A stretch of DNA of 64,000 bases, taken from Streptomyces glaucescens (GTDB lineage: Bacteria > Actinomycetota > Actinomycetes > Streptomycetales > Streptomycetaceae). Position numbers and translations under genes: made by a program. Shown piece after piece: positions 25,303-34,720 of the stretch; positions within the stretch are counted from its first letter, which is position 1, and the number at the start of each line of letters is the position of its first letter. Location: assembly GCF_000761215.1 (NCBI RefSeq), contig NZ_CP009438.1, positions 5,163,501 to 5,227,500 on the forward strand, given 5' to 3'. The notes under the pieces are model-generated. The model saw only the letters and a list, made by a program, of their open reading frames with translations. It did no database searches and was not told the DNA's origin.

Positions 25303-28300
25303 GTGGTGAAAAAGCGTGCCGAGTGGGTCCCCGACCCGGGGTTGGTCCGTGAGGTTGACGACCTGTTTGGGCGGGCGATTGATTCGTATCGTGCGAATCC
25401 GAACCTCATCACGGAGCACGCCAACCATGAGGATTCCATACGGGTCGGTGGCTACTCCAACCGCACGCTGCTAGAACTGGTGCAGAACGCAGCCGACGCG
25501 ATGTCTGGGGCCGACGAGTACGAGGAGGGAGCCGGGCGGGTCGAGATTGTCCTTGACCTTGGCCACCAGACTCTGTACTGCGCGAATGCTGGCCGTCCGT
25601 TTTCACGAAGTGGCCTCACGGCGATCGCTCACGCACACCTCAGCGGTAAGAGGGGCGACGAGATCGGGCGGTTCGGCCTCGGGTTCAAGTCGGTGCTTGC
25701 CGTCAGTGATGCGCCTCAGGTCTTGAGTCGATCGGTTTCCTTCGAGTTCAATTCTTCCAAGGCGAAGACAACGATCGCTTCTATCGGGTCGACAGCCACA
25801 AGGTTCCCGATCTTGAGGACGGCGACGCGAATCGATGCCGAGGCGGAGTTCGCCAAGGACCCGATTCTGGCTGATCTGGCGCAATGGGCGACGACCGTCG
25901 TCAAGCTGCCGAACGCCTCGAAGCTGCAAAACCTCAAGAAAGAGATCGAGGCTTTCCGCTCTGAGTTTCTCCTCTTCGTCAACGCGGTGCGTGAAGTCCG
26001 TCTGCGGGTGATAGGGACGGACGCAGACTTTGTGACGAGCCACGTGTCACGAGACCTCGGCGAGGGAAGGTTCCGGATCGAGCGTCCCGACGGCGACCAT
26101 GACGAGTGGTATGTCAAGGACCAGATGCACACCCCCAGCCTCGAGGCGCGGGCTGAGGTCGGTGAAGCCGTGTCACGTAACCAGGTGAAAGTCACGGTGG
26201 CCATGCCGGCGCGCTTTGCCCAGCTGAGGACGGGTGAGTTCTGGTCATACTTTCCGCTCCAAGACCGGACGTCCGCGTCGGCACTCTTTAATGCACCTTG
26301 GAGCGTCAACGACGACCGCACCACGCTGCTTGAGAATGGGTACAACCGAGAGATTCTCGTGACTCTCTCTGAGATGTTCCTTGATGTGTTGCCGAAGGTA
26401 TCGTCCGTCGACGACCCAGCGGCGCACTTGGACTACATGCCGGCGCGTGGTCGTGAGACCCATTCGTTCGGCGATGAGATGCTTTGTGCCCACGTTCCGC
26501 AGCTGGGGTCCCGGAAGGCATTGATTCCTGACGCGATCGGTGCACTGTGCACGCCGCCGGACCTTCGTCCTCTTGACTTCGGTGTCAATGTTGCGACCGA
26601 GCGCGATCACGAGCAGTGGATCAGGTCGCCTAACACCAGTGATGATGTGCCGCACTGGCGTTGCTATGCCAGTAGCCAGCGTGTGACTCGACTCAGGACG
26701 CTCTACATATGCAGCGTCTCCTCCGCCTTCGCTGACTCGCGTCCCAGGGACGAGGCGAAGGCGTTGGAGAAGATTCGAAAGAGAGGCATCCAGTCTTGGT
26801 TGCGTGAGTGGGCGGAGGGGCCTGACGTAGCGTCTGCCGCGAGGGCGCTCGACTTCGTGTTGTTGAACCCCAGGGCCGATGGCATCAACTCTGCGAAGGT
26901 GATACCGACGACCGACGGAATGCGGTCCCTTAAGGACCGTGGTCAGGTCTACCTCCATCGCTTCGAGGATATTGACGTCGAAGGAGCCTGCTTCGTCGAT
27001 GCGGATTTCCTTGCGGTCCCCGGCGTAGAGAAGAAGCTAGGAGACAATGGGTTCCGGGACCTCGATTCGCTCGCGAAGTTCGAGGCCAGGTTGGCCAAGC
27101 TGTCGCCGCAGTCGGAGGATGACGAGCTTCCCAAGTTCTGGGATGCGGCCAACGACGTGCCCATGGCCCAGGCGCAGAAGGTCGTGGCCAGCAACAAGGC
27201 GAGCGGTGTCAAGATTCCGGTCCCAACACGCGACGGTGGCTGGGCTTTGCCTGAGCATGTGCTGGACGTTGATGGCCTCGGCGACGCCGTATCCGACCGA
27301 GTACTGGACCCAACGAGGTGCACCCGTGAGCTCGCGCACGAAGCAGGTGTCATCACCGATCCAGTGACTTCGTACCCGGTTGAGGACGAGGTCCACTACG
27401 AGGACTACCGCCAATACGTGCTGGACGAGTTGAACCGGAGGCTTGGGCCCGGGGAGCGCCTCGTCGAGCAGGTGGAGTTTGACAGGGGTGACGGTCCTGG
27501 CCCGTTCTCGGTGCTTCTCATGCTGAAGGAGGCGGAGGCTCCTGGCAGCATCCGCGAGCGTTGGACGGAACGGCTTCTTAAGCTGGATGAGGTCGGCTAC
27601 TGGCTCTGCACGGATATCGACACGGGGCTCACTCACCGAGTCCTTTCGCCGGTTCGATGGGCAGTGAGCCAAGCCGGCCTGCTGAAGTCGACTCGCGGCT
27701 ACCGCAGTCCCGATGCTGTCGTCTCCGCGTCGCTCGTCGAATACGAGGCCCTGTTGCCTCTCTTCCGAGGACCGCGCCACGTCGAGGACGCTCTGTCGCT
27801 GGCCAAGGATCTGAGTGAGGTCCCTTCGGAGGTCCTGCGCGAAGCGCTCCAGACGGAGGTCACCTCGCCCATCAGCAACCCGGCACTGACGGGTTTCGTC
27901 CTCACCGCTAGCAGGTTGGCGAACCCGGGCAGGCATCCGGTACTGATCCCTGCCCGGGTGGGACGCACCGTCGAGACAAGGCGGCCCGGCGCGGTGTACT
28001 TGGCGACGACCGAGGAGGAACGCGCGTTCCTCACCTCCAAGCAAAAGCCCTACCTCAAAGTTGATCAGGACGAGGCAGAGCAGTTCGTCGACATCGTCGG
28101 ATGCCGTCGATTCGAGGACAGCTTCACTTTCTCGCTGTTGGTCGACGGCCGGCAGGTCGAGGAGGGCGTCCTCGACCTGTACACGGGACTGCGTTCGACG
28201 TTCGTCGAGGAAAAGGTCACGGATGCGACTGTGGCGAAGGCCGTCCAGATCACGAAGCGTGTGACCACAGAGGACGGTGTTGAGGACCAGTCACTCGAGT

Positions 28301-30030
28301 GGCACCGCCAAGGAATGACCCTGGTGGTCCAGGCAGAACTCGACGAACGTCGCGTCCTGCAGATCGTCAGTGAGGCGTTCGACCTGCGCCTGTCGAACGC
28401 CGAGTTGAGTGACATCCTCCAGGCACGCGTCCACCTACATCTGGAGATGCAACGGCAGGACGCCCGGTCCGCGTCCAGTGACGTGGAGCGGCTGGCGATC
28501 TACATCGGTGACGACACGCTGAAGGAGAACCTGCCTAAAGGACTTTGGCAGGCACTTGAGGGCCAAGGTTTGGTGGACGGTTCCACGTCCGTCGCTGAGC
28601 TCTTCCTGACCGTCTATGGCAGCGATTCGATCAAGCTTCTCGCAGAGGAGTTCAGAGCCGAGGGGTACACGGACGTCCCCGAGAAATGGGCGGGGGGAGC
28701 GTCGACCGTCGCCTGGCTTCGGAAGATGGGGTTCGGCGCCAAGTACGCCGGGCGTCGCACCCGACACCAGGACGATGAGTTCGTCGTGCCCGGTGCCGTG
28801 AAGCTCAAGCCCCTGCACGACTTCCAGGAGAGGATCAGGGAGGAACTGCAGGAGGTCCTGACGTCCCGAGGACGGGACGGTCGTGCGCTCAAGGGCATGG
28901 TGGAGCTCCCCACGGGAGCCGGGAAGACCCGGGTGGCCACCGAAACCGTGTTGCGGCTGTTCGTCGACGGCGACATGAGCGGAACCGTGCTCTGGATCGC
29001 GCAGTCGGAGGAGCTCTGCGAGCAGGCGGTGCAGACATTCGGCACCGTCTGGCGTTGGCTCGGGGACGAGCGTCCGTTGACGATCGGCCGGCTCTGGAAC
29101 ACCAACGTCGTCCACGAACCCGACACCGAGTTCAGTGTGGTCGTGGCCACCGACGCCAAGCTCGACCGGGTGGCCGGCACACCTGAGTACGAGTGGCTGA
29201 GCAGGGTCTCCGCAGTGTTTATCGACGAGGCGCACCGGGCCGGCGGGTCGAAAATGTACACGAAGATCCTCAGATGGCTCGGAGTCGACGGTCGTAGCTG
29301 GGAACGGCCTCTGGTGGGTGTCTCGGCGACACCTTTCAAGGGGAGAAGCGACGTCGTCACCAAGCCGACGGAGGAGCTGGCGGCCCGCTTCGGTCACCAC
29401 ATCATGAGCGCCTTCGACGGTAACGCCTACGAGGAGCTGTCGAAGAGAGGAGTCCTCGCCCGGGTCCGACACGAGGTGTTGCCGGGCGTGGACGTCCCAC
29501 TGAAGCCGGATGAACTCGAGCAGGTGCAGTCGTGGCGCAAGCTGGAGCCCAAGGTTCTCGACCGCATCGGTCGGGATCAGGCCCGCATGAGGATCCTCGT
29601 GGAGGACATCCTGAGCCGGGATCCCGAGTGGCCGATCCTCGTATTCACGCCGAACGTCCTGTCCGCCCAAGTCCTTGCCGCGACGCTTCGTTACCGGCAA
29701 GTCGCGGCTGAGGCGGTTAGCGGTCAGACCGGACGGCAGGCACGCCGTGACGTGATCGAGAAGTTCAAGAAGGGAGAGATCCGGGTCCTAGCCAACTGCG
29801 ACCTGTTGATCCAGGGTTTCGATGCACCGGGTGTCCGGGCCCTCTACATCGCGCGGCCGACGTTCAGTCCCAGCGCGTACATCCAGATGGCCGGCCGCGG
29901 TCTGCGCGGCCCCGCGAACGGCGGCAAGCCGGAGTGCCTCATCGTGGACGTCGCCGATAACTTCGGTGCAGTCAATGACTTCCTCGGATACCGCGCTTAC
30001 GAAGACCTCTGGCGAAAGCAGGGATCATGA
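25303..30030 (+). CDS. Giant sacsin-type HATPase / SF2 helicase fusion (defence operon gene 1)
   Basis: Protein of about 1575 aa. The N-terminus has a GHKL/sacsin-like ATPase: N-box ELVQNAADAMSG near residues 57-68 and GRFGLGFKSVL at about 122-132; the usual DxGxG is degenerate (NAGRPF). About 1000 residues of unrecognised sequence follow. The C-terminus is a superfamily 2 helicase: Walker A PTGAGKT (about 1203-1210), DEAH (about 1308), SATP (about 1341) and QMAGRGLRG (about 1528). It should couple ATP hydrolysis to DNA remodelling or translocation. The GTG pair at 25303/25306 is the likely start; an upstream frame to 25222 is open. The 3' end overlaps gene 2 by ATGA. Confidence 0.8.
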   Translation: MVKKRAEWVPDPGLVREVDDLFGRAIDSYRANPNLITEHANHEDSIRVGGYSNRTLLELVQNAADAMSGADEYEEGAGRVEIVLDLGHQTLYCANAGRPFSRSGLTAIAHAHLSGKRGDEIGRFGLGFKSVLAVSDAPQVLSRSVSFEFNSSKAKTTIASIGSTATRFPILRTATRIDAEAEFAKDPILADLAQWATTVVKLPNASKLQNLKKEIEAFRSEFLLFVNAVREVRLRVIGTDADFVTSHVSRDLGEGRFRIERPDGDHDEWYVKDQMHTPSLEARAEVGEAVSRNQVKVTVAMPARFAQLRTGEFWSYFPLQDRTSASALFNAPWSVNDDRTTLLENGYNREILVTLSEMFLDVLPKVSSVDDPAAHLDYMPARGRETHSFGDEMLCAHVPQLGSRKALIPDAIGALCTPPDLRPLDFGVNVATERDHEQWIRSPNTSDDVPHWRCYASSQRVTRLRTLYICSVSSAFADSRPRDEAKALEKIRKRGIQSWLREWAEGPDVASAARALDFVLLNPRADGINSAKVIPTTDGMRSLKDRGQVYLHRFEDIDVEGACFVDADFLAVPGVEKKLGDNGFRDLDSLAKFEARLAKLSPQSEDDELPKFWDAANDVPMAQAQKVVASNKASGVKIPVPTRDGGWALPEHVLDVDGLGDAVSDRVLDPTRCTRELAHEAGVITDPVTSYPVEDEVHYEDYRQYVLDELNRRLGPGERLVEQVEFDRGDGPGPFSVLLMLKEAEAPGSIRERWTERLLKLDEVGYWLCTDIDTGLTHRVLSPVRWAVSQAGLLKSTRGYRSPDAVVSASLVEYEALLPLFRGPRHVEDALSLAKDLSEVPSEVLREALQTEVTSPISNPALTGFVLTASRLANPGRHPVLIPARVGRTVETRRPGAVYLATTEEERAFLTSKQKPYLKVDQDEAEQFVDIVGCRRFEDSFTFSLLVDGRQVEEGVLDLYTGLRSTFVEEKVTDATVAKAVQITKRVTTEDGVEDQSLEWHRQGMTLVVQAELDERRVLQIVSEAFDLRLSNAELSDILQARVHLHLEMQRQDARSASSDVERLAIYIGDDTLKENLPKGLWQALEGQGLVDGSTSVAELFLTVYGSDSIKLLAEEFRAEGYTDVPEKWAGGASTVAWLRKMGFGAKYAGRRTRHQDDEFVVPGAVKLKPLHDFQERIREELQEVLTSRGRDGRALKGMVELPTGAGKTRVATETVLRLFVDGDMSGTVLWIAQSEELCEQAVQTFGTVWRWLGDERPLTIGRLWNTNVVHEPDTEFSVVVATDAKLDRVAGTPEYEWLSRVSAVFIDEAHRAGGSKMYTKILRWLGVDGRSWERPLVGVSATPFKGRSDVVTKPTEELAARFGHHIMSAFDGNAYEELSKRGVLARVRHEVLPGVDVPLKPDELEQVQSWRKLEPKVLDRIGRDQARMRILVEDILSRDPEWPILVFTPNVLSAQVLAATLRYRQVAAEAVSGQTGRQARRDVIEKFKKGEIRVLANCDLLIQGFDAPGVRALYIARPTFSPSAYIQMAGRGLRGPANGGKPECLIVDVADNFGAVNDFLGYRAYEDLWRKQGS

Positions 30031-31544
30031 TCCTCATACCGGATCTCGCCGACGTCGAGGCGACCACCACCAGCAACGCCGAACGGCGGGTGGCCCGACT
30101 GCTGCGAGCGATCGACGGTACCCCCGACGCCGTCGCCTTCCACTCCGTGAAGCTGCGGAGCCACGCGGTCAAGCAGCAGGGCGAAGCGGACTTCGTCGTG
30201 CTCTGGAACGGCGTCGTCATCATCGTCGAGGTCAAGGGCGGGGGCGTCAGGAAGTACGACGGCGTCTGGTACTCCATCGACCGCCACGGTGACTGGAAGA
30301 AGTTGCGCGAGTCACCGATGGACCAGGCACAGTCGGCGATGTACGCGCTGCGCGACATCCTTCAGGAGGAAGGCGTCGGTTGGTTCGCGACCGAAGCCGT
30401 TGCCCTCACCCCCGACATAGACGCGCCTCCGGCAGCCGTCGAATGGAAGGGAAGCCACTGGTGGGCCAAGGAGCAGATGAGCATTGCCGCACTGACCCAA
30501 GCCTTCGAAAAGGTCGCCGGCGAAGCGAGGACTGCTCCCCACGGAATCAGAGTCGCCCGGTCCGAGACGCTCCGGGCGCGCCTCTTCGGTGAGTTCACCA
30601 GGATGCCCGTCATCGATGCGCAGCGGGGCGCCGTGCTGGAGGAGCAGAATCGAGCGACCGAGGGCCAGGCCAGGGTCTTGGCCGCGCTCTCCCGGAACCC
30701 GAGGATGCTGGTCTTCGGTGGCGCGGGCACGGGGAAATCCCTGGTGCTGGCGGAGGGCGCGAAGCAGGAGGCGGGCGAAAAGAAGTCGGTGCTCATCACC
30801 TTTCACTCGCCCGCCCTGGTCGACTTCTTCGGCCCGCGGATCGAGGGCAGAGACATCGATCTCCTTCCGTTCACGGACCTGTCCGGTGACAAGCAGTACG
30901 ACGTCGTCTTCGTCGACGAGGCACAGGACCTCATGAACGCCGGAGGCATGGATGCCTTGGACGCCGTGATCCGTGGGGGTCGAGAAGGTGGCAGGTGGAG
31001 GATGTTCCTCGACCCCAACAACCAGGCGCGCGTCGACGGCGAGTTCGACCCGGAGGTCTGCGAGTTGGTCCAGCAGGAGGCGCTCCAGTACGACCTAGAC
31101 CGGAACGTGCGCAACACCCGTGCGATCGTCCACGTCGTGCAGGAGTACCTCGGCGCCGACGTCGGGGACCCGGGCATCGTCCATGGCGACCGAGTGGAAT
31201 GGCGGTGGTCCGCCGGGACAGCCGGCGTCTCCGCGGCCGAGACCGTGGCTCGCGACCTCGTCGCGAACGGGGCCCGCCGACAGGACATCTGGATCATCAG
31301 TGTGTCCGAGGACGCCGAGCCGCGCAGGAGCGAGGCCGGATTCCTCGTGACCAACCCCCGCTACGCCAAGGGGCTGGAGGCAGAGCACGTCATCGTCTGC
31401 GACCTGCCCCAGGCATACGACGATCGGGGACTCGCCGCTTTCTACGTGGCCGTTACGCGGGCGCGGGTCACGCTCCACGTGGTCGCGTCCAAGCACGACA
31501 AGAAGCGGCTCCAGGATCTTCTTCGAAAGCAGGTTGGGAAGTGA
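30027..31544 (+). CDS. NERD nuclease / SF1 (UvrD-like) helicase fusion (defence operon gene 2)
   Basis: Protein of 505 aa. An N-terminal NERD domain with intact PD-(D/E)xK residues (GEADFVVLWNGVVIIVEVKGG, about 51-72) is followed by a superfamily 1 ATPase core: Walker A GGAGTGKS (about 231-238), Walker B FVDEAQD (about 295), and the C-terminal VAVTRAR (about 474). Unlike the NERD-like protein at 17.9 kb, the nuclease residues are conserved. It is predicted to cut or process DNA while translocating. ATG 30027 overlaps the gene 1 stop by 4 bp, and its TGA overlaps the next GTG by 4 bp, so subunits are probably made in fixed ratio. Confidence 0.85.
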   Translation: MILIPDLADVEATTTSNAERRVARLLRAIDGTPDAVAFHSVKLRSHAVKQQGEADFVVLWNGVVIIVEVKGGGVRKYDGVWYSIDRHGDWKKLRESPMDQAQSAMYALRDILQEEGVGWFATEAVALTPDIDAPPAAVEWKGSHWWAKEQMSIAALTQAFEKVAGEARTAPHGIRVARSETLRARLFGEFTRMPVIDAQRGAVLEEQNRATEGQARVLAALSRNPRMLVFGGAGTGKSLVLAEGAKQEAGEKKSVLITFHSPALVDFFGPRIEGRDIDLLPFTDLSGDKQYDVVFVDEAQDLMNAGGMDALDAVIRGGREGGRWRMFLDPNNQARVDGEFDPEVCELVQQEALQYDLDRNVRNTRAIVHVVQEYLGADVGDPGIVHGDRVEWRWSAGTAGVSAAETVARDLVANGARRQDIWIISVSEDAEPRRSEAGFLVTNPRYAKGLEAEHVIVCDLPQAYDDRGLAAFYVAVTRARVTLHVVASKHDKKRLQDLLRKQVGK

Positions 31545-34500
31545 ACCTCACAGCAGCCCAGAAGGAGGCCCTTCACCATCTCCGAGCCTCCTACGTGGGG
31601 CCCGAGGCCGGAGACGAGGAGGTCACGGCGAACCTGCCTCACCGTCAGTACGCCGTCGGCATGCTATTCCCGGTCGAAGCCGAGGCACGAGGCTCTCACA
31701 GCGACGGGAACACGGACGCAGAGGTATCGGCCGATGTCCCCGACGGCGATGTCGAGGAGAGCGGGGCCGGTGTACCCCTGGCCGAGGACTGGAAGCCCTC
31801 GTCCGTCGCGCTCTCCTTCGTCACCGACGGCGACTCCGTCGACGTCGACTTCTCGTGCGGTACGTACTCGGCTGTCGAGGGAGACGGTCCGCCCAGGTGG
31901 CGGCGTACCCCGTTCTCCGTCGACGGCCTCCACCTCCGCCGGGACAAAGGGCCCGAGCGCCTCTCCGTGGGTGGTGTCTCGCTCGAGATCGGGTCGCGTT
32001 GGCGCGACTTCCAGGGCGACTCGTTGGTCACCGTCCACGTACGGGTCCTGACCGAATCAACAGGCGACGACCGACACGACATCCCTCGGACGCTGTTCCA
32101 GGTCCACCTGGCCGCAGCTCCCCCCACCGGGGCGGAGATCCTGGAGTACGACACGACGCGCTCGATCGACACCGACCCGGAAGCCGCCGAGCTGCGGCTG
32201 CGATATCGCAACCGAAAGGTCTACGCGGTCGGGCACGGAATGGCCGCGGACTGGGAGCTCGCGGAGGACCGTTGTGCCAAGGTCTTCCTCGAGCCCGTGC
32301 CGGCCTTTGTGGTGCCCGCCGTCGAGACCACGGGTTTCGACGAAGGGACGGCCGAAGCCGAGGCCTTGGAGCTGAGGCACCTCCAGCAGATCGACAAGGA
32401 TCCCGAAGCGGTCCTTCGATCGTTGGACGCCTTCCTCGAGGCGTTCGCAGGCTGGGCCTCCCGACAGATGGAACGGGCAGAGGCGTTTAGCGACGACAGG
32501 GCCGTCGCCGTACGCATCGCCGAGCGTTCGCAAGACGCCGTCGACAGGATGAGGGAAGGCATAGACCTCCTCCGGGCGCCGGGACGACAGGATCTTCGAA
32601 CGGCCTTCTCACTGGGCATGGCCGCCATGCGTCTTCAGATGCGGCAGGCGTCCATCAACCGCGGGAAGCCGGAGAAGCAGGTGCCGGAGCCGCGGTGGCG
32701 CCCCTTCCAGCTCGGTTTCCTGCTCGTGTCGCTGGCCTCCACCGTCGACGAGGGGCACAAGGATCGGGACCTCGTCGACCTCATCTGGTTCCCGACCGGT
32801 GGCGGCAAGACCGAGGCATACCTGGGTCTCGCCGCGATCGAGGTATTCCGCCGACGGCTCGTTCACGGCACGGCAGGCGGGGGAACCGCCGTCATCACCC
32901 GCTACACCCTGCGGCTCCTGACTTCTCAACAGTTCCAACGGGCTGCGGCACTGGTCTGCGCGATGGAGCGGCTGCGGGCCACGGACGACCGGGCGAAAGG
33001 CATGGCGCCGTTCTCGATCGGTCTGTGGGTGGGCAACGACGTCACCCCCGGCACGCGAGTGGACGCACGTGACGCACTCAAACGGCTTCAGAAGGCCGCG
33101 CGCCCGGAAGAGGCGAACGAGTTCCAGGTCGAGAGTTGCCCTTGGTGTCTGACGCCCTTGGTGCCGAGGCTCAGGAGCGACAAGCCAGAGGACTACGGCA
33201 TGCGCCTGGACGGCGTGGACGTTGTGCTCCACTGTGTCGACGTGTCCTGCGACTTCGCCGGCGAGCTTCCGCTCGCGGTCGTCGACGAGGTGCTGTACAA
33301 GGAACCGCCCACCATCCTCCTGGCCACCGTCGACAAGTTCGCGCGTTTGCAGTTCAGGCCGGAAGCGGGCAGGCTGCTCGGTCTCGGGACCACCTTCAGG
33401 CAACCATCCATGATCATCCAGGACGAGCTGCACCTGCTCTCGGGGCCGCTCGGAACCACCGTCGCCGTCTTCGACGCGGTCATCCAAGTCCTGCTGAGCC
33501 GGTCGGGTTCCAGTCCCAAGGTCGTGGCCTCGACAGCCACCATCCGTGCGTCCGAGGAGCAGGTGGAGGGACTGTACGGGCGTGAGGTCGCCCTGTATCC
33601 GCCATCGGGACTCGACGACGACCGGACCTTCTTCTCCCGGCCGGTGGAAAACGGAGAAGGACGTCTTTACGTCGGCCTGATGCCACAGTCGGTCTCGCAG
33701 CCGTCGGCTGTCATCGCAGCCGTCACCCCCATGGTGGAGATGCCGGAGGCGCTGGCCGCCCGCGCCCCGTCCGCCGCGTCACGGGACGCCTACTGGACGC
33801 TGGTCATGTACCACAACAGTCTTCGTGAGCTCGGACGTACCGGGACGCTGGTCGTCGACGACGTCAACGGTCGTCTGGAGCCCCGAGCCGAGAGGCTTGG
33901 CTTCCCGCTGCGGCCCGTCAGGGCGGGGAAGGTCCTGGAACTGACGAGCCGTCGCGGAGCCGAGGAGCTGCCGAACGATCTCCGCGCGCTCAGGGTCAGG
34001 GTCGACGAGTCGCCGGAGGCCGTCGACGTGGTCCTTTCGTCGAACATGCTCTCCGTGGGCATCGACATCCCGCGGCTCGCGCTGATGCTCATGGTGGGGC
34101 AGCCGAAGACCACGGCCGAGTACATCCAGGCCACGAGCCGTGTCGGACGTGGAGACACGAAGGGCGTCGTCGTCACGCTGTTCCGGTCGGGAAGGGCCCG
34201 TGATCGGTCGCACTTCGAGACCTTCCGTGGCTACCACGAGGCCCTCTACCGAAGCGTGGAGCCAACGAGCGTCACGCCGTGGTCGTTGGCCTCGCGCGAG
34301 CGATCGCTCGCTGGCGCGCTCGTGGCACTGCTGCGGCAGTCGTTCACTGCTCTCGCCCCGAACGAAGCGGCGGGTCGGTTCGACCTCGGGGACGACAGGA
34401 TCCGCGAAGCGGTCGATCGACTCGTGGAACGGTTCCTCGGCTACGTGACGCGCGCCGACGGTCTCGAAGCCCCGGACACACGCTCCGCCGTATGGAGCCT

Positions 34501-34720
34501 CCTGAGGGACTGGGACCGACGGGCAGGCCAGGCACGGGAGTCGGGCGAGCCTCTGTACTACCAGCGGACGAAGAAAGACCAGGCAGCTTTGTTGAAGAAG
34601 TTCGGCCAGCCCGGCGAAGGGTGGCCCGTCGCAGACTCGATGAGATCCGTGGAGCCCAATGTGGCGGTCGAGGTCCAGGAACCGCAGGAGGAGGTGCACC
34701 ATGGAGAAGATCAGGCATGA
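31541..34720 (+). CDS. drmA: DrmA-like helicase of DISARM type (defence operon gene 3)
   Basis: Protein of 1059 aa. The N-terminal about 400 residues are of mixed beta/helical type. Helicase motifs follow: Walker A FPTGGGKTEAY (about 417), a zinc-finger-like CPWCLTPL with a later HCVDVSC, Walker B QDELHLLSGP (DELH, about 627), STAT, and the C-terminal SSNMLSVGIDIP with QATSRVGRG (about 863). The GGGKTEAYL and DELHLLSGPLG stretches are typical of DrmA, which in DISARM forms a DNA-loading complex with DrmB. GTG 31541 overlaps gene 2 by 4 bp. The gene overlaps drmB by 20 bp. The DrmA call is from recalled motifs, not a search. Confidence 0.82.
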   Translation: MNLTAAQKEALHHLRASYVGPEAGDEEVTANLPHRQYAVGMLFPVEAEARGSHSDGNTDAEVSADVPDGDVEESGAGVPLAEDWKPSSVALSFVTDGDSVDVDFSCGTYSAVEGDGPPRWRRTPFSVDGLHLRRDKGPERLSVGGVSLEIGSRWRDFQGDSLVTVHVRVLTESTGDDRHDIPRTLFQVHLAAAPPTGAEILEYDTTRSIDTDPEAAELRLRYRNRKVYAVGHGMAADWELAEDRCAKVFLEPVPAFVVPAVETTGFDEGTAEAEALELRHLQQIDKDPEAVLRSLDAFLEAFAGWASRQMERAEAFSDDRAVAVRIAERSQDAVDRMREGIDLLRAPGRQDLRTAFSLGMAAMRLQMRQASINRGKPEKQVPEPRWRPFQLGFLLVSLASTVDEGHKDRDLVDLIWFPTGGGKTEAYLGLAAIEVFRRRLVHGTAGGGTAVITRYTLRLLTSQQFQRAAALVCAMERLRATDDRAKGMAPFSIGLWVGNDVTPGTRVDARDALKRLQKAARPEEANEFQVESCPWCLTPLVPRLRSDKPEDYGMRLDGVDVVLHCVDVSCDFAGELPLAVVDEVLYKEPPTILLATVDKFARLQFRPEAGRLLGLGTTFRQPSMIIQDELHLLSGPLGTTVAVFDAVIQVLLSRSGSSPKVVASTATIRASEEQVEGLYGREVALYPPSGLDDDRTFFSRPVENGEGRLYVGLMPQSVSQPSAVIAAVTPMVEMPEALAARAPSAASRDAYWTLVMYHNSLRELGRTGTLVVDDVNGRLEPRAERLGFPLRPVRAGKVLELTSRRGAEELPNDLRALRVRVDESPEAVDVVLSSNMLSVGIDIPRLALMLMVGQPKTTAEYIQATSRVGRGDTKGVVVTLFRSGRARDRSHFETFRGYHEALYRSVEPTSVTPWSLASRERSLAGALVALLRQSFTALAPNEAAGRFDLGDDRIREAVDRLVERFLGYVTRADGLEAPDTRSAVWSLLRDWDRRAGQARESGEPLYYQRTKKDQAALLKKFGQPGEGWPVADSMRSVEPNVAVEVQEPQEEVHHGEDQA

